Of a DNA stretch of 64,000 bases, positions 36,840 through 45,390 are shown in pieces (positions within the stretch are counted from its first letter, which is position 1; each line of letters starts with the position of its first letter). The stretch comes from Paenisporosarcina antarctica (GTDB lineage: Bacteria > Bacillota > Bacilli > Bacillales_A > Planococcaceae): positions 2,920,001 through 2,984,000 of the forward strand of contig NZ_CP038015.1 in the NCBI RefSeq assembly GCF_004367585.1. The letters are read 5' to 3'. A program made the position numbers and the translations under genes. Below the pieces are notes generated by a model that ran no database searches, was not told the DNA's origin, and was given only the letters and a program-made list of their open reading frames with translations.

Positions 36840-38005
36840 ACAATTCCCTCCGATTCTGACAATCTCTCAATGATTGTTGCGTTGGCCATGCCCATGCCTT
36901 CACAAATCGCAAGAAGTCCATAGCGGCCTTGAGTTCGTTCAAGTTCATGCAGTAATGTCACAAGTAATTTCGTACCTGTTGCCCCTAGTGGATGACCAAG
37001 TGCTATGGCCCCACCATTGCGATTTAATTTTGCCGGATCTGCTCCTATGTCTTTTAACCATGCAAGTGGAACTGGAGCGAATGCTTCATTTACTTCATAA
37101 ACGTCCATATCTTCTATTGTTAAGTGTGCTTTTTCCAACACTTTTTGAGTAGCCGCAATCGGACCAGTGAGCATTAACGTTGGATCGGAGCCAACAACAA
37201 CGCGTGTATGAATGCGTGCACGTGCTGTTAAACCTAGTTCCTGAGCTTTTTCACGTGACATTAACAGCACTGCTGAAGCCCCATCACTCATTTGACTGGC
37301 ATTGCCAGCTGTAACTCGTCCATTTGCATCAAATACCGTTTTTAATCCAAGCAGAGTTTCTAGGGAAGTTCCCGCTCTTGGACCTTCATCTACCGAAAAC
37401 ATCTCAGTCGTTCCATCTTCTTTCGTCACTTCAATTGGTACGATTTCTTTTTCAAATCGTCCTTCCGCAATCGCTTGAAAAGCACGTTCATGACTTTGAA
37501 CAGAAAATGCATCTAACTGTTCACGAGATAAATCCCATTGTTCTGCAATCCGTTCAGCAGATAATCCTTGATTAATGATTTCATATGAGTCTAGTAATTT
37601 TTTACTAGGTTTGGCCTCACCCATATTTGACATCATAGGTACACGTGTCATGCTTTCCACACCACCAGCAATCACGATATCCATGTCACCACAAGCAATG
37701 GCTTGCGCAGCAAAATGAACCGCTTGTTGACTAGAACCACATTGTCGATCAATTGTGGTGCCAGGCACTTTTGTTGGAAATCCAGCAATAAGTCCGGCTG
37801 TTCTTGCGATATTGCCACCTTGTTCCCCTACTTGTGAAACACAACCCAAAATAATATCATCTACATCACCTTTTTCAATCCCCACGCGTTCAATTAATTT
37901 TTCTAATACAGTAGCGGCTAATTCATCCGGTCTCATATGCGTGAACTTTCCTTTTCTTCGTCCAATTGCCGTACGTATTCCGTCTATAATCACGACTTCT
38001 GTCAT
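36836..38005 (-). CDS. Acetyl-CoA C-acyltransferase (thiolase)
   Basis: The 389-aa thiolase has the acyl-accepting Cys in [10 protein letters not shown] (about residue 88), [27 protein letters not shown] with the catalytic His (about 345) and the second Cys in [15 protein letters not shown] (about 378). It cleaves 3-ketoacyl-CoA to acetyl-CoA. It is the first gene of the fatty-acid-degradation operon and follows a FadR-like operator. Confidence 0.93.
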   Translation of the reverse strand: MTEVVIIDGIRTAIGRRKGKFTHMRPDELAATVLEKLIERVGIEKGDVDDIILGCVSQVGEQGGNIARTAGLIAGFPTKVPGTTIDRQCGSSQQAVHFAAQAIACGDMDIVIAGGVESMTRVPMMSNMGEAKPSKKLLDSYEIINQGLSAERIAEQWDLSREQLDAFSVQSHERAFQAIAEGRFEKEIVPIEVTKEDGTTEMFSVDEGPRAGTSLETLLGLKTVFDANGRVTAGNASQMSDGASAVLLMSREKAQELGLTARARIHTRVVVGSDPTLMLTGPIAATQKVLEKAHLTIEDMDVYEVNEAFAPVPLAWLKDIGADPAKLNRNGGAIALGHPLGATGTKLLVTLLHELERTQGRYGLLAICEGMGMANATIIERLSESEGIV

Positions 38006-38028
38006 CGTTACACCCCTTTTACTTAAAT

Positions 38029-38046
38029 TGAATGAATATTCACTTA
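38029..38046 (-). promoter_or_regulatory. FadR-like operator upstream of the thiolase operon
   Basis: TGAATGAATATTCACTTA closely matches the Bacillus FadR (TetR type) box TGAATGAMTANTCATTCA. It lies 24 nt upstream of the thiolase start, where long-chain acyl-CoA-sensitive repression would act. Confidence 0.65.
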
Positions 38047-38107
38047 CTACTAGTTTACCGAAAATTAATGTAATTTTCTACCTTCTTCTTAGAATCTTCT
38101 ACATCTT

Positions 38108-38167
38108 AGGTCTTAGTAAAAGATGCATTCCTAGACCGTTTGGCAATTTAATAAGAATTGGTACGAT
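38108..38167 (+). promoter_or_regulatory. liaI promoter with candidate LiaR operator
   Basis: An imperfect inverted repeat GGTCTTAG (38109-38116) and CCTAGACC (38130-38137) precedes TTGGCA (38140-38145), a 16-nt spacer and TACGAT (38162-38167). The position just upstream of -35 suits an activator. The LiaR assignment rests on the downstream genes. Confidence 0.45.
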
Positions 38168-38198
38168 AAGGGTACAACTTGAAAGGAGAGACAAACAC

Positions 38199-38555
38199 AT
38201 GAAAAAATTTGGTTTAATCGTACTCGGTGTGATCGCAGGAATTGTAGCACTTGTCAATTTAGGATCGCTGCTTGGACTTGCACTATCTGCATTATTGGTT
38301 ATCGCAGGTATGCATTTCTATTTAAAAGGAGGATCTACTTTATCAAAAGCATTTTGGATAGCCGTTGGAATTGTTGGACTATTATCAGCTATTGCTAACG
38401 TACCTGGTTTCTTCGGAATTCTAGCGATTGTCGGATTATGGTATGTCATTCGAAAATGGAAACAACAACCGCTTATTATTCCAACTCTTACAACTACGTC
38501 ATCAACAGACCCATTCACAAACTTTGAAAAACAGTGGAACGAACTAAACAAATAA
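38199..38555 (+). CDS. liaI: LiaI-like small membrane protein
   Basis: The 118-aa protein begins MKKFGLIVLGVIAGIVALVN. It has two hydrophobic blocks (residues 4-45 and 55-85), with a polar C-terminal tail containing TDPFTNFEKQWNEL. Size, topology and the following PspA-like gene match LiaI, the membrane anchor for LiaH. The ATG at 38199 has GAAAGGAGAG upstream; the longer open frame further upstream is not coding. It is the first gene of the highly induced liaIH unit. Confidence 0.8.
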   Translation: MKKFGLIVLGVIAGIVALVNLGSLLGLALSALLVIAGMHFYLKGGSTLSKAFWIAVGIVGLLSAIANVPGFFGILAIVGLWYVIRKWKQQPLIIPTLTTTSSTDPFTNFEKQWNELNK

Positions 38556-38568
38556 GGAGGCAACACAC

Positions 38569-39216
38569 ATGACAACATTATGGAAACGATTCAAATACAC
38601 AATTAACGCAGACCTGCACAACGCATTTGACAAAAAGGAACAAGAAAACCCCATTGCCATGTTAAATCAATATGTTCGCGAGGCAGAAAAACAAACTGAA
38701 CAAACAGGTAAATGGATCGAAAGACAATCCCAACTAAAAGGACAACTTGAAAAAGAACTTCTAGAAGCACAAGAAATGCTGAAAAAACGTACAACACAAT
38801 TGGAGCTTGCACACCAAACAAGTGAAGGTGAATTAATTGATTTTGCTCAAGCAGAAGTTGCAGCCTATGCCAATCGAACGGATGTATTACAAGCTAGTAT
38901 CTTGCGTACGACTGAAGAATTATTTGGACTTGAACAGAAATATGAGGAAATGAAACATAAAGTGAAAGATATGAAAGTACGTCAGCTACAATTGATGGGC
39001 AAAGAAAACGTCACTCGAGCTCATCACCAAATGGACAAAATGTTACAACCAGAATCATCAAAGAATGCGGACAAACGTTTAGTCGCTTTTGATGAAATGG
39101 AACAGTATATTGAACGTCTTGGTCAACGCATTGAAAAACAACATGATGTATCTTCGATGGAACGTCGTTTAGAGATGTTAGAAAAAAAGGAAGAACCTAA
39201 ACAGGAAATTGTGTAA
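38569..39216 (+). CDS. liaH: PspA/IM30 family protein LiaH
   Basis: The 215-aa protein is almost entirely alpha-helical/coiled coil. It begins MTTLWKRFKYTINADLHNAF, an amphipathic membrane-contact helix, followed by ENPIAMLNQYVREAEKQ, a recognisable PspA segment. PspA-family proteins assemble on damaged membranes. It lies 13 nt after liaI, and a terminator follows, as in the B. subtilis lia locus. Confidence 0.9.
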   Translation: MTTLWKRFKYTINADLHNAFDKKEQENPIAMLNQYVREAEKQTEQTGKWIERQSQLKGQLEKELLEAQEMLKKRTTQLELAHQTSEGELIDFAQAEVAAYANRTDVLQASILRTTEELFGLEQKYEEMKHKVKDMKVRQLQLMGKENVTRAHHQMDKMLQPESSKNADKRLVAFDEMEQYIERLGQRIEKQHDVSSMERRLEMLEKKEEPKQEIV

Positions 39217-39231
39217 ACTAGAAAGATACGC

Positions 39232-39257
39232 GGAGAAGACTCGTCTTCTCCATTTTT
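39232..39257 (+). terminator. Terminator after liaH
   Basis: A 9-bp perfect stem GGAGAAGAC/GTCTTCTCC with a 2-nt tip is followed by ATTTTT. It separates abundant liaIH transcript from the regulatory genes. Confidence 0.8.
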
Positions 39258-39302
39258 CAAATTGACTAAAAAAGACAAATAACACTTATTCTACGAAATC
39301 AT

Positions 39303-39456
39303 ATGTCAAGCAGAGTGGCGCTTTACGCTTTTCTTTATGGCTAGCTACAAGCGCCAGCTAGCACCTCAGCTTCAGGACCTCATACGAAAGCAAGCTTTCG
39401 AATCGGTCCTTCCAGCGCCGGTGTCAAGCTAGAGTGGCGCTTTACGCTTTTCTTAG
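39303..39456. repeat. Intra-operon repeat element with 31-32-nt direct repeats
   Basis: The copies at 39305-39335 and 39423-39454 both read gtcaag, then agagtggcgctttacgc and ttttctt. Between them are gctagctacaagcgccagct and the palindrome cgaaagcaagctttcg. This resembles the 'gcgctttacgcttttctt' intergenic repeats of Planococcaceae/Bacillaceae. It is inserted between liaH and liaF. Confidence 0.6.
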
Positions 39457-39484
39457 AACCCGCTACGACAAAGGAGGAATCGCT

Positions 39485-40189
39485 ATGCAACGAATACCAA
39501 CAGATCGCATTACATTTTGGCTATTATCTGCCCTACTACTCGTATTTGTAGAGGTCATGTTCTTTCATAATGGAAGCGTGTTATTCGTTCTTTTTGGTGT
39601 CGGGTTAATTTATATCAGTTTGCGGAGAAAAAGCCGCTTATTTTTTTGGAGCGGTGTTGTTTTTTTAGGAATTGCCCTACTTTCCATGTGGAGCTTACGA
39701 CTATTTATCGTTGCAACCTTAGTCTATATTTTAGTACGCCTATGGAAAGGCGATGAAACACAACAAATTATAGAACCATTTCTCGGTGATGATTTAGAAA
39801 CGCCAAATGCAATCATTCAAAATAAACTCTTTTCGATTCAAAGTACACCTTTTCAAGCATATGAATGGCAAGATGTTCATGTACAAGGTTTTTACGGAAA
39901 CATCACGATTGATGCAACGCAAACGGTTTTACCAAAAGGTTCGTCTCTTGTTTCAGTTCGACAAGGTATTGGGAAAATCCGAATTGCTGTTCCTTATGAA
40001 ATTCCAGTTCGAATTCATTACACAACGTTACTTGGAGATGCTTTACTATTTGGTGCCAGTAAAAAACGGTTATGGAATCAATCACTTGTTCTTCAAAATG
40101 GTTATAACGAAGCCCAAGGAAGCGCATCTTCCGAACTGATCATCGCAGTATCTACTTGGCTTGGGGATGTTGAGGTGATTCGTAAATGA
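39485..40189 (+). CDS. liaF: LiaF-like regulator of the Lia cell-envelope stress system
   Basis: The 234-aa protein has TM segments in residues 8-35, 40-70 and 73-90. A C-terminal beta-helical domain contains VQGFYGNITIDATQTVLPKGSSLV and IRIAVPYEIPVRIHYTTLLGD, typical of LiaF. LiaF keeps LiaS in the inactive state without stress. ATG 39485 has GGAGG upstream, and it overlaps liaS by 4 nt. Confidence 0.85.
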   Translation: MQRIPTDRITFWLLSALLLVFVEVMFFHNGSVLFVLFGVGLIYISLRRKSRLFFWSGVVFLGIALLSMWSLRLFIVATLVYILVRLWKGDETQQIIEPFLGDDLETPNAIIQNKLFSIQSTPFQAYEWQDVHVQGFYGNITIDATQTVLPKGSSLVSVRQGIGKIRIAVPYEIPVRIHYTTLLGDALLFGASKKRLWNQSLVLQNGYNEAQGSASSELIIAVSTWLGDVEVIRK

Positions 40190-41247
40190 GCGGATTTATC
40201 GGTCGAACCTTATTATTATTTTCACTTTTAGTCGCTGTACTAGTTCCTTTATTAACCTACTTATTGGGTTGGCCATCATACGAGACATGGCAACCCCTTT
40301 GGTTAATTGAAGAAGCGAATTTACCCATTGCTATTTGGGTAGGAATCATCCTACTTGGAATTAGTATGGGTGTTGCCATTTCAACTACTCAACTGGCTAG
40401 AAAAAGAGAGCGCACCATTGAACGCTATTTACAAGCTACCATTAATGCGGAGCAACAACATGACAATCTTACTGTCCCTGTGGTTTCCTCAAAGTTAAAC
40501 AAAACACTGGGAGAAGTAACGATATTAATTACTACTCAAAAGAAAAGCCTGCAAAGAATGTCGGACGAACGTGCTGAAGGTGAAGATAAACGAATTCAAG
40601 AACGTATTATACAAGAACGTCAGCGCTTAGCACGCGAACTTCATGATTCCGTGTCTCAACAGTTATTTGCAGCTTCCATGTTGTTATCGTCAATCACGGA
40701 ACAGCAAGAAAGTAGCGGTGAAGTCGTTTCCAAACCATTGGCACAAGCTGAGAAAATAGTTCAACAAGCACAACTTGAAATGCGTGCCCTACTTCTACAC
40801 TTACGTCCAGCAGCACTTCATAACAAGTCATTAACTCAAGGTCTCGAAGAATTACTATTTGAGTTGCAACAAAAAGTTCATTTCACCATCCGTTTCCGTC
40901 TAGAAGATGTATCCCTTTCAAAGGGTGCGGAAGATCACTTATTCCGTATCGCGCAAGAAACGTTATCAAATACATTGCGTCATGCAAATGCCAGTGAAGT
41001 CGATATTTTATTAGTAGAACGGGACGGACTTGCGATTTTCCGCGTTCAAGATAACGGTGTAGGTTTTATAAAAGACGATGATGGCAATGCAGGTTCTTAT
41101 GGCTTACATCACATTCAAGAACGAGCGATTGAAATGGGCGGAACGAGTAAAATTGTTTCCGTTCCTTCCCAAGGAACCATTGTAGAAGTAAAAGTACCTG
41201 TTGAGAAAAGGGATGAAGTAGATGATAAGAATCGTACTAGTGGATGA
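40186..41247 (+). CDS. liaS: Sensor histidine kinase LiaS
   Basis: The 353-aa NarL-type kinase has two TM segments (residues 8-28 and 47-68) with a very short extracellular loop, a HAMP-like/coiled linker, and HisKA_3 with ARELHDSVSQQL (His153). The HATPase has FRIAQETLSNTLRHA and DNGVGF. The intramembrane-sensing layout fits LiaS, which responds to lipid II-cycle inhibitors. It overlaps liaR by 26 nt. Confidence 0.92.
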   Translation: MSGFIGRTLLLFSLLVAVLVPLLTYLLGWPSYETWQPLWLIEEANLPIAIWVGIILLGISMGVAISTTQLARKRERTIERYLQATINAEQQHDNLTVPVVSSKLNKTLGEVTILITTQKKSLQRMSDERAEGEDKRIQERIIQERQRLARELHDSVSQQLFAASMLLSSITEQQESSGEVVSKPLAQAEKIVQQAQLEMRALLLHLRPAALHNKSLTQGLEELLFELQQKVHFTIRFRLEDVSLSKGAEDHLFRIAQETLSNTLRHANASEVDILLVERDGLAIFRVQDNGVGFIKDDDGNAGSYGLHHIQERAIEMGGTSKIVSVPSQGTIVEVKVPVEKRDEVDDKNRTSG

Positions 41248-41860
41248 TCATGAAATGGTTAGAATAGGTGTATCTGCATACCTTCAAGCACAAGCAGACA
41301 TGGAAGTGATCGGTGAAGCAGTGAATGGGAAAGATGCAGTGGATTTAGTACTCTCGCTTCGTCCTGATATCGTGTTGATGGATATGGTCATGCCGATTAT
41401 GAATGGTGCTGAAGCCACGAAAGAAATCATTGCGCAGTGGCCACAAGCAAAAATCATGATTGTCACAAGTTTCCTAGACGACGACAAAGTCTATCCCGCT
41501 TTAGAGGCAGGTGCTGTCAGCTATGTTATGAAAACATCGAAAGCAAAACAAATTGCAGATGCCATTCGCCAAACATTAAATGGGCAAGCAGTTTTAGAAC
41601 CTGAAGTTACAAACAAAATGATGAAACGTATGCGCCAAGGACAAGATCGCCCTCTTCACGAAGAGTTAACGGATCGAGAACATGAAATTTTATTATTAAT
41701 GGCTAAAGGCCGGAGCAATCAAGATATTGCCGATGAATTGTTTATCGCTTTAAAAACTGTCAAAACGCATGTAAGTAATATATTGTCGAAACTCCAAGTT
41801 CAAGATCGAACTCAAGCAGTCGTCTATGCTTTCCAACAAGGATTAGTGCCTAAAAGTTAA
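41222..41860 (+). CDS. liaR: Response regulator LiaR (NarL/LuxR family)
   Basis: The 212-aa protein has receiver motif LVDDHEM, phosphoacceptor Asp54 in VLMDMVMP, Thr/Ser and Lys switch residues. The C-terminal LuxR-type HTH is LTDREHEILLLMAKGRSNQD followed by TVKTHVSNIL. It is expected to activate liaI. Its start lies inside the end of liaS, so translation is coupled. Confidence 0.93.
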   Translation: MIRIVLVDDHEMVRIGVSAYLQAQADMEVIGEAVNGKDAVDLVLSLRPDIVLMDMVMPIMNGAEATKEIIAQWPQAKIMIVTSFLDDDKVYPALEAGAVSYVMKTSKAKQIADAIRQTLNGQAVLEPEVTNKMMKRMRQGQDRPLHEELTDREHEILLLMAKGRSNQDIADELFIALKTVKTHVSNILSKLQVQDRTQAVVYAFQQGLVPKS

Positions 41861-41892
41861 CCAACCTCGCCAACGCGAAGTTGGTTTTTTTT
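41861..41892 (+). terminator. Terminator of the lia operon
   Basis: CCAAC and TCGC pair with GCGA and GTTGG, with one unpaired base on each side, followed by eight T. Confidence 0.85.
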
Positions 41893-41969
41893 AAAACTCC
41901 ATATCGCTTGTGATTTGCAGTGATTTTTCTGCATCTGCAAGCGTTTATCTTCATTTCACTGGGTGACGG

Positions 41970-42105
41970 TGTAGTTTAATCCTGTTCATTTTGATTTAAT
42001 CCCGTTTATGGTTGATTTAATCCCGTTGGATCGCAGTTTATTCCGTTTCAAATTAATTTAATCCCGTTCAAACATGTTATATTCCTGTTCACCCTATTTC
42101 CTCCT
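41970..42105. repeat. Imperfect tandem repeat, 20-21-nt unit, core tTTTAATCCCGTT
   Basis: Six units start at 41975, 41995, 42016, 42037, 42057 and about 42077. Each has the core TTTAATCCCGTT or a variant, followed by 8-9 unconserved bases. The array lies between the convergent liaR and DinB-like genes and contains no ORF. A related array with core TTTAATCGGCTTC is at 48527-48665. Confidence 0.7.
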
Positions 42106-42142
42106 AAAATTCTTTATGTATAAACCTGCAAATTTTACACGT

Positions 42143-42184
42143 AAAAAAGAGTAGCTTTTGACAGCTATCTGTCAAAAACCACTC
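42143..42184 (-). terminator. Terminator of the DinB-like gene
   Basis: On the minus strand a long stem TTTTGACAG/CTGTCAAAA extended by GAGT/ACTC is followed by TTTTTT. Confidence 0.8.
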
Positions 42185-42195
42185 CTATCAAACTC

Positions 42196-42663
42196 TCATT
42201 CTCCAGCTGTTATTTTACCCAATCCCAAAATAAGTCCTGCATGTACTCCTTCATGCCAAATCACAAACTGAATGACAGCATCTACTGTTTCCATATCATG
42301 AAGCTTCCCAATTTTCATAACCTCCGGCATATCCTGATCGAGTTTACCTGTTAAGAATTCTGTTACGCGAGTTGGTTGTTGTGCTAGAGCCGACAATAAT
42401 TCTTCCTTCGTTGGAGGATCAAGCGTCCAATCAGCCGGCTTTGTACCACCTTTAAAAAATTGAGCCCATTCTGGATGAACTGGCTCATATGTCGGGATTC
42501 CTTTTTTAACTAATGATTCCATTGTCGTAAAAATGTGTCCCACATTCCAACGAATCGTATTGTTAAATCCTTGTGGTTGTATGTCCCATTGTTCTTCATG
42601 AATAGCTTGTAAGCGACCTTGTGTGTATATTCGTGCGAAGTTTAATTGACCTAATGTCTCCAT
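42196..42663 (-). CDS. DinB family protein
   Basis: The 155-aa four-helix protein has WNVGHIFTTMESLV (about residue 45) and the C-terminal WHEGVHAGLILGLGK. These give His residues of the DinB/YfiT metal site. DinB-type proteins are putative thiol-dependent transferases; no substrate is known here. ATG 42663 has GAGGAG 8-9 nt upstream. Single gene with its own terminator. Confidence 0.87.
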   Translation of the reverse strand: METLGQLNFARIYTQGRLQAIHEEQWDIQPQGFNNTIRWNVGHIFTTMESLVKKGIPTYEPVHPEWAQFFKGGTKPADWTLDPPTKEELLSALAQQPTRVTEFLTGKLDQDMPEVMKIGKLHDMETVDAVIQFVIWHEGVHAGLILGLGKITAGE

Positions 42664-42803
42664 ATTTTGTCTCCTCATTGATTCAGTATGAATTTAGCCT
42701 ATCTGAATTTCACCCAAAAGGATACAGAAATAAAAGAAAAATGCAAAACGTCATATTGCTTACAAAGTTTAAAAGTGTACATCGAAAAAATCATATGTAA
42801 TCT

Positions 42804-42832
42804 AAAAAGATCAGGTATTGTCCCTGACCTTT
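42804..42832 (-). terminator. Terminator of the cupredoxin-like lipoprotein gene
   Basis: On the minus strand AAGGTCAGG, a 7-nt loop, CCTGATC and TTTTT are seen. Confidence 0.75.
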
Positions 42833-42844
42833 ATTAATAATCTC

Positions 42845-43351
42845 TTATTCAAATGCCACATTATGTTGAGCTGAATCTTGGTTTGTCCATGTGATAATTG
42901 TTCCAGGAGCCACGGTTATACTTTCTTCACTAAAATTATAATCGGCAATATCGAGCGCTAATTCACCAGAAGTTGAAGCGCCTTCTTGCACAATCACTGT
43001 CATTTTCATCACTGGATGTGGTGCACAAAAAATGGGGAATTCTCCAACTTCATTAAAAACAAAGCTTGTCATTTCACCTTTTGCTAAGAGTGGTGAAGCT
43101 TCTCCTTTTTTAGCTTCAGCTGCATCTGTAACCGGCTGTGCTTCGCTAGACTCTTTTTCAGTTGCTTCTTCTTCAGATGCCTCTTCCTCAACTGCCTCTT
43201 CTTCTACTGCTTCTTCATCTGTAGCCTGTTCTTCAGACATATCCATCTCTTCTTCAACAGGCTCATTACCTACAGGTTGTGCTTCTTCTTCCCCACATGC
43301 AGCTAACACTAGCATGCCTCCAAGAAGTAATACCCCTAATTTGGTATTCAA
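42845..43351 (-). CDS. Lipoprotein with a cupredoxin (type-1 copper) domain in permuted order
   Basis: The 168-aa protein has a lipobox LAAC (Cys19), followed by a Glu-rich linker at residues 20-80. The globular part starts ASPLLAKGEMTSFVFNEVGE and reads FPIFCAPHPVMKMTVIV (Cys109, His112, Met115/117), which is normally the END of a cupredoxin. It then continues DYNFSEESITVAPGTIITW and NQDSAQHNVAFE (His163), which is normally the BEGINNING, and stops. All four usual copper ligands are present once. It is anchored outside the membrane and presumably binds copper and transfers electrons. It could also be a truncated two-domain protein; see findings. Confidence 0.8.
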   Translation of the reverse strand: MNTKLGVLLLGGMLVLAACGEEEAQPVGNEPVEEEMDMSEEQATDEEAVEEEAVEEEASEEEATEKESSEAQPVTDAAEAKKGEASPLLAKGEMTSFVFNEVGEFPIFCAPHPVMKMTVIVQEGASTSGELALDIADYNFSEESITVAPGTIITWTNQDSAQHNVAFE

Positions 43352-43419
43352 ATAAATCCCATCCTCTCATATTCATTTCCTAGCTAACGAAAGAACATGA
43401 GAAATAGTTTACATTAGAC

Positions 43420-43458
43420 AAAAAAAGCAGCAACCCCTTGTTATTGGAGTTGCTGCTT
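43420..43458 (-). terminator. Terminator of the multi-TM channel-like gene
   Basis: On the minus strand AAGCAGCAACTCC and GGGGTTGCTGCTT pair around an 8-nt loop, followed by TTTTTTT. Confidence 0.85.
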
Positions 43459-43465
43459 CCCATAT

Positions 43466-45193
43466 TTACGGTCGGAATGGATCATCTTTAGGTTTGGTAC
43501 TATTCCAACTATCGTGTGCGTCTTTGTTAAATGAAGACCCCTCATTTGGTTGGGCTTCATCAACTGGGTTCACATCTTTTTCGGTTCTAATTTCATCCGC
43601 ATGTGCTGAGAATCCATATAAACTTTTTTCTGCGTCTTTGTCACTTTTGAACGTATCTTTAAATGAATCTTTCATTGTTTCTTTTTCAGTTTCATAGTTT
43701 TCTTTTGACACCTCAGCATTTTGAATACTCTTTTCCATTTTACTTAAATAACGGGCTGCATGATCGCGTCCACCTAGGCCGAATGCTAGACCGAATGCTA
43801 ATGCAACGCCACCTAAGATTAGGATAAACGCAGAGTTAATGATTGAAGCTGCAATGCCTAATTGATCTAATGCCATAAAGATTGCGAATGCTAAAATCGC
43901 ATATTTAGCTACGTAACGTAACACATGTGGTGTTCCTGATGAATGACTCATTACACTGCCCACTAATTGTTCCGCCATAGTTGCTAACCAGAAACCAACA
44001 GCTAAAATAATGATGGCAGCAATAACTGACGGCAAGTATGCAAAAATTCCAGTTGCTAACGTCACCATAAATTCAAGTTGTAGTAATTGTAAAGCCTCTA
44101 CTACAAACAATAAAATTACGACAACCTGTACAACTGTTCCTACTAGTGAAGCAAAAGTAGGAGCTGCACCTGTTCCAGATTTGAAGCCCATTTTACCAAA
44201 AATGGAGTTTACACCAAGTTTTTCAAGTAATGAAACCACAATTGCCTTCACCCATTTAGCGGCAACTATTCCTACTAAAACTAGAACAATTGCAATAGCA
44301 ATTCTCGGCAACATCGCTAGAACATCATTTAACATTCCTACTGCAGGACCAGATATTCCTTCTAAATTCAAAATTTCAAGAGCAGTGATTGAAACCGGAA
44401 TCATAATTAATATGAAGGCAATGATTCCTACAACCCTCGATATGCTCGACCCTTCAAAGAATGATGAAATATTTAATCTCACAGCTAAGCGATCTGCTCC
44501 TGCTGATTGTAAAAACTTTTCTAATAAGTTACGAACTAATTTCGCAACAAACCAACCAATTATGAATACAACAGCTGCAGATACTAACTTCGGTATAAAG
44601 TTAAAGAAGCTCGCTAGCATCCCTTCAAATGGTCCACTTAAACCATCAATTCCTAGAGCATTTAATACTGCTGGAATGAAAAGCAAGAAAATAAGATAGT
44701 ATGCAACGTTTGCTGCTGTATCCGTCCATTTTGCTTGCTCGGAAGGTTCCGGATCCATTCCGGTCTTCCCAACATACTTGTTTAAGTTCAGCTTGTTACC
44801 AGCCATTTGAATGACCTTTTTAACAACAGTAGCTAACACCCAAGCAAATAGTAAAATTAAACCAGCTTTCAAAATATTCAAGAAAGCGCTTGTTAAACCT
44901 GAATACATTGATACAAATGGCGCTGCCATAGTATTAAGGTTTAATATATTGAAGAATAAAACAAAAGCTAAGATTAATACGATTAAAAAGATTACCTTGC
45001 TAATAATTTTTTCGACTGTCCATTTTTCGTTTTTATTACCTAAACGCTCATTAACTCGTGCTTTACGCAAAACCTTGAACATAAGGTTTTCTAAGAACTT
45101 TGCCACAAAAAATCCAATTAATAATACCAATAAAGCTAGCAAAAGCTCTGGTAAAAACGAGAGCGTATCACTCCAATAATTCTGATCCATCAT
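43466..45193 (-). CDS. Mechanosensitive-channel-like membrane protein with repeated TM helices (PF05552 type)
   Basis: The 575-aa protein has about 10-12 TM helices in a repeated pattern LPxLxxAxxxLxxGxxxAKxxxxLxxxxL (for example FLPELLLALLVLLIGFFVAK, FIPKLVSAAVVFIIGWFVAK, MLPRIAIAIVLVLVGIVAAK, YLPSVIAAIIILAVGFWLA). The glycine-rich last helix GGVALAFGLAFGLGGRDHA resembles the pore helix of MscS-type channels. A charged soluble tail follows from about residue 475. It probably acts in osmotic or membrane-tension sensing. GGGGG lies about 8 nt before ATG 45193. Confidence 0.8.
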   Translation of the reverse strand: MMDQNYWSDTLSFLPELLLALLVLLIGFFVAKFLENLMFKVLRKARVNERLGNKNEKWTVEKIISKVIFLIVLILAFVLFFNILNLNTMAAPFVSMYSGLTSAFLNILKAGLILLFAWVLATVVKKVIQMAGNKLNLNKYVGKTGMDPEPSEQAKWTDTAANVAYYLIFLLFIPAVLNALGIDGLSGPFEGMLASFFNFIPKLVSAAVVFIIGWFVAKLVRNLLEKFLQSAGADRLAVRLNISSFFEGSSISRVVGIIAFILIMIPVSITALEILNLEGISGPAVGMLNDVLAMLPRIAIAIVLVLVGIVAAKWVKAIVVSLLEKLGVNSIFGKMGFKSGTGAAPTFASLVGTVVQVVVILLFVVEALQLLQLEFMVTLATGIFAYLPSVIAAIIILAVGFWLATMAEQLVGSVMSHSSGTPHVLRYVAKYAILAFAIFMALDQLGIAASIINSAFILILGGVALAFGLAFGLGGRDHAARYLSKMEKSIQNAEVSKENYETEKETMKDSFKDTFKSDKDAEKSLYGFSAHADEIRTEKDVNPVDEAQPNEGSSFNKDAHDSWNSTKPKDDPFRP

Positions 45194-45352
45194 TGCATAT
45201 CCCCCTTTGGAAGTTCTTGAATTTTTATAATTATGTAACTATTTATGTTTACCCTCTTCAATTCTTTTAAAACGCAACGACTACTTATTATTAATAAATA
45301 TAGATAGAAACATAGCTTGTTCTTGTGTTTTTTTATACAGCTATGCAAAACT

Positions 45353-45390
45353 AAAAAACGAGAGGGAAAATAATATCCCTCTCGTTTTTT
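45353..45390 (-). terminator. Terminator of the sensor kinase gene
   Basis: On the minus strand AACGAGAGGGA and TCCCTCTCGTT arms with an 8-nt loop are followed by TTTTAG. The hairpin starts next to the stop codon. It could also work from the opposite strand. Confidence 0.8.

Noticed and set aside
37755-38198. Long in-frame extension upstream of liaI
   Set aside because: It is antisense to the start of the thiolase gene and runs through the liaI promoter; the ATG at 38199 has the proper ribosome binding site.
44010-44699. 229-codon plus-strand open frame, and its neighbour 44811-45179
   Set aside because: Antisense shadow of the multi-TM protein gene on the minus strand; composition (Lys/Thr/Ile-rich, no motif) reflects the reverse complement of hydrophobic codons, and no ribosome binding site precedes it.
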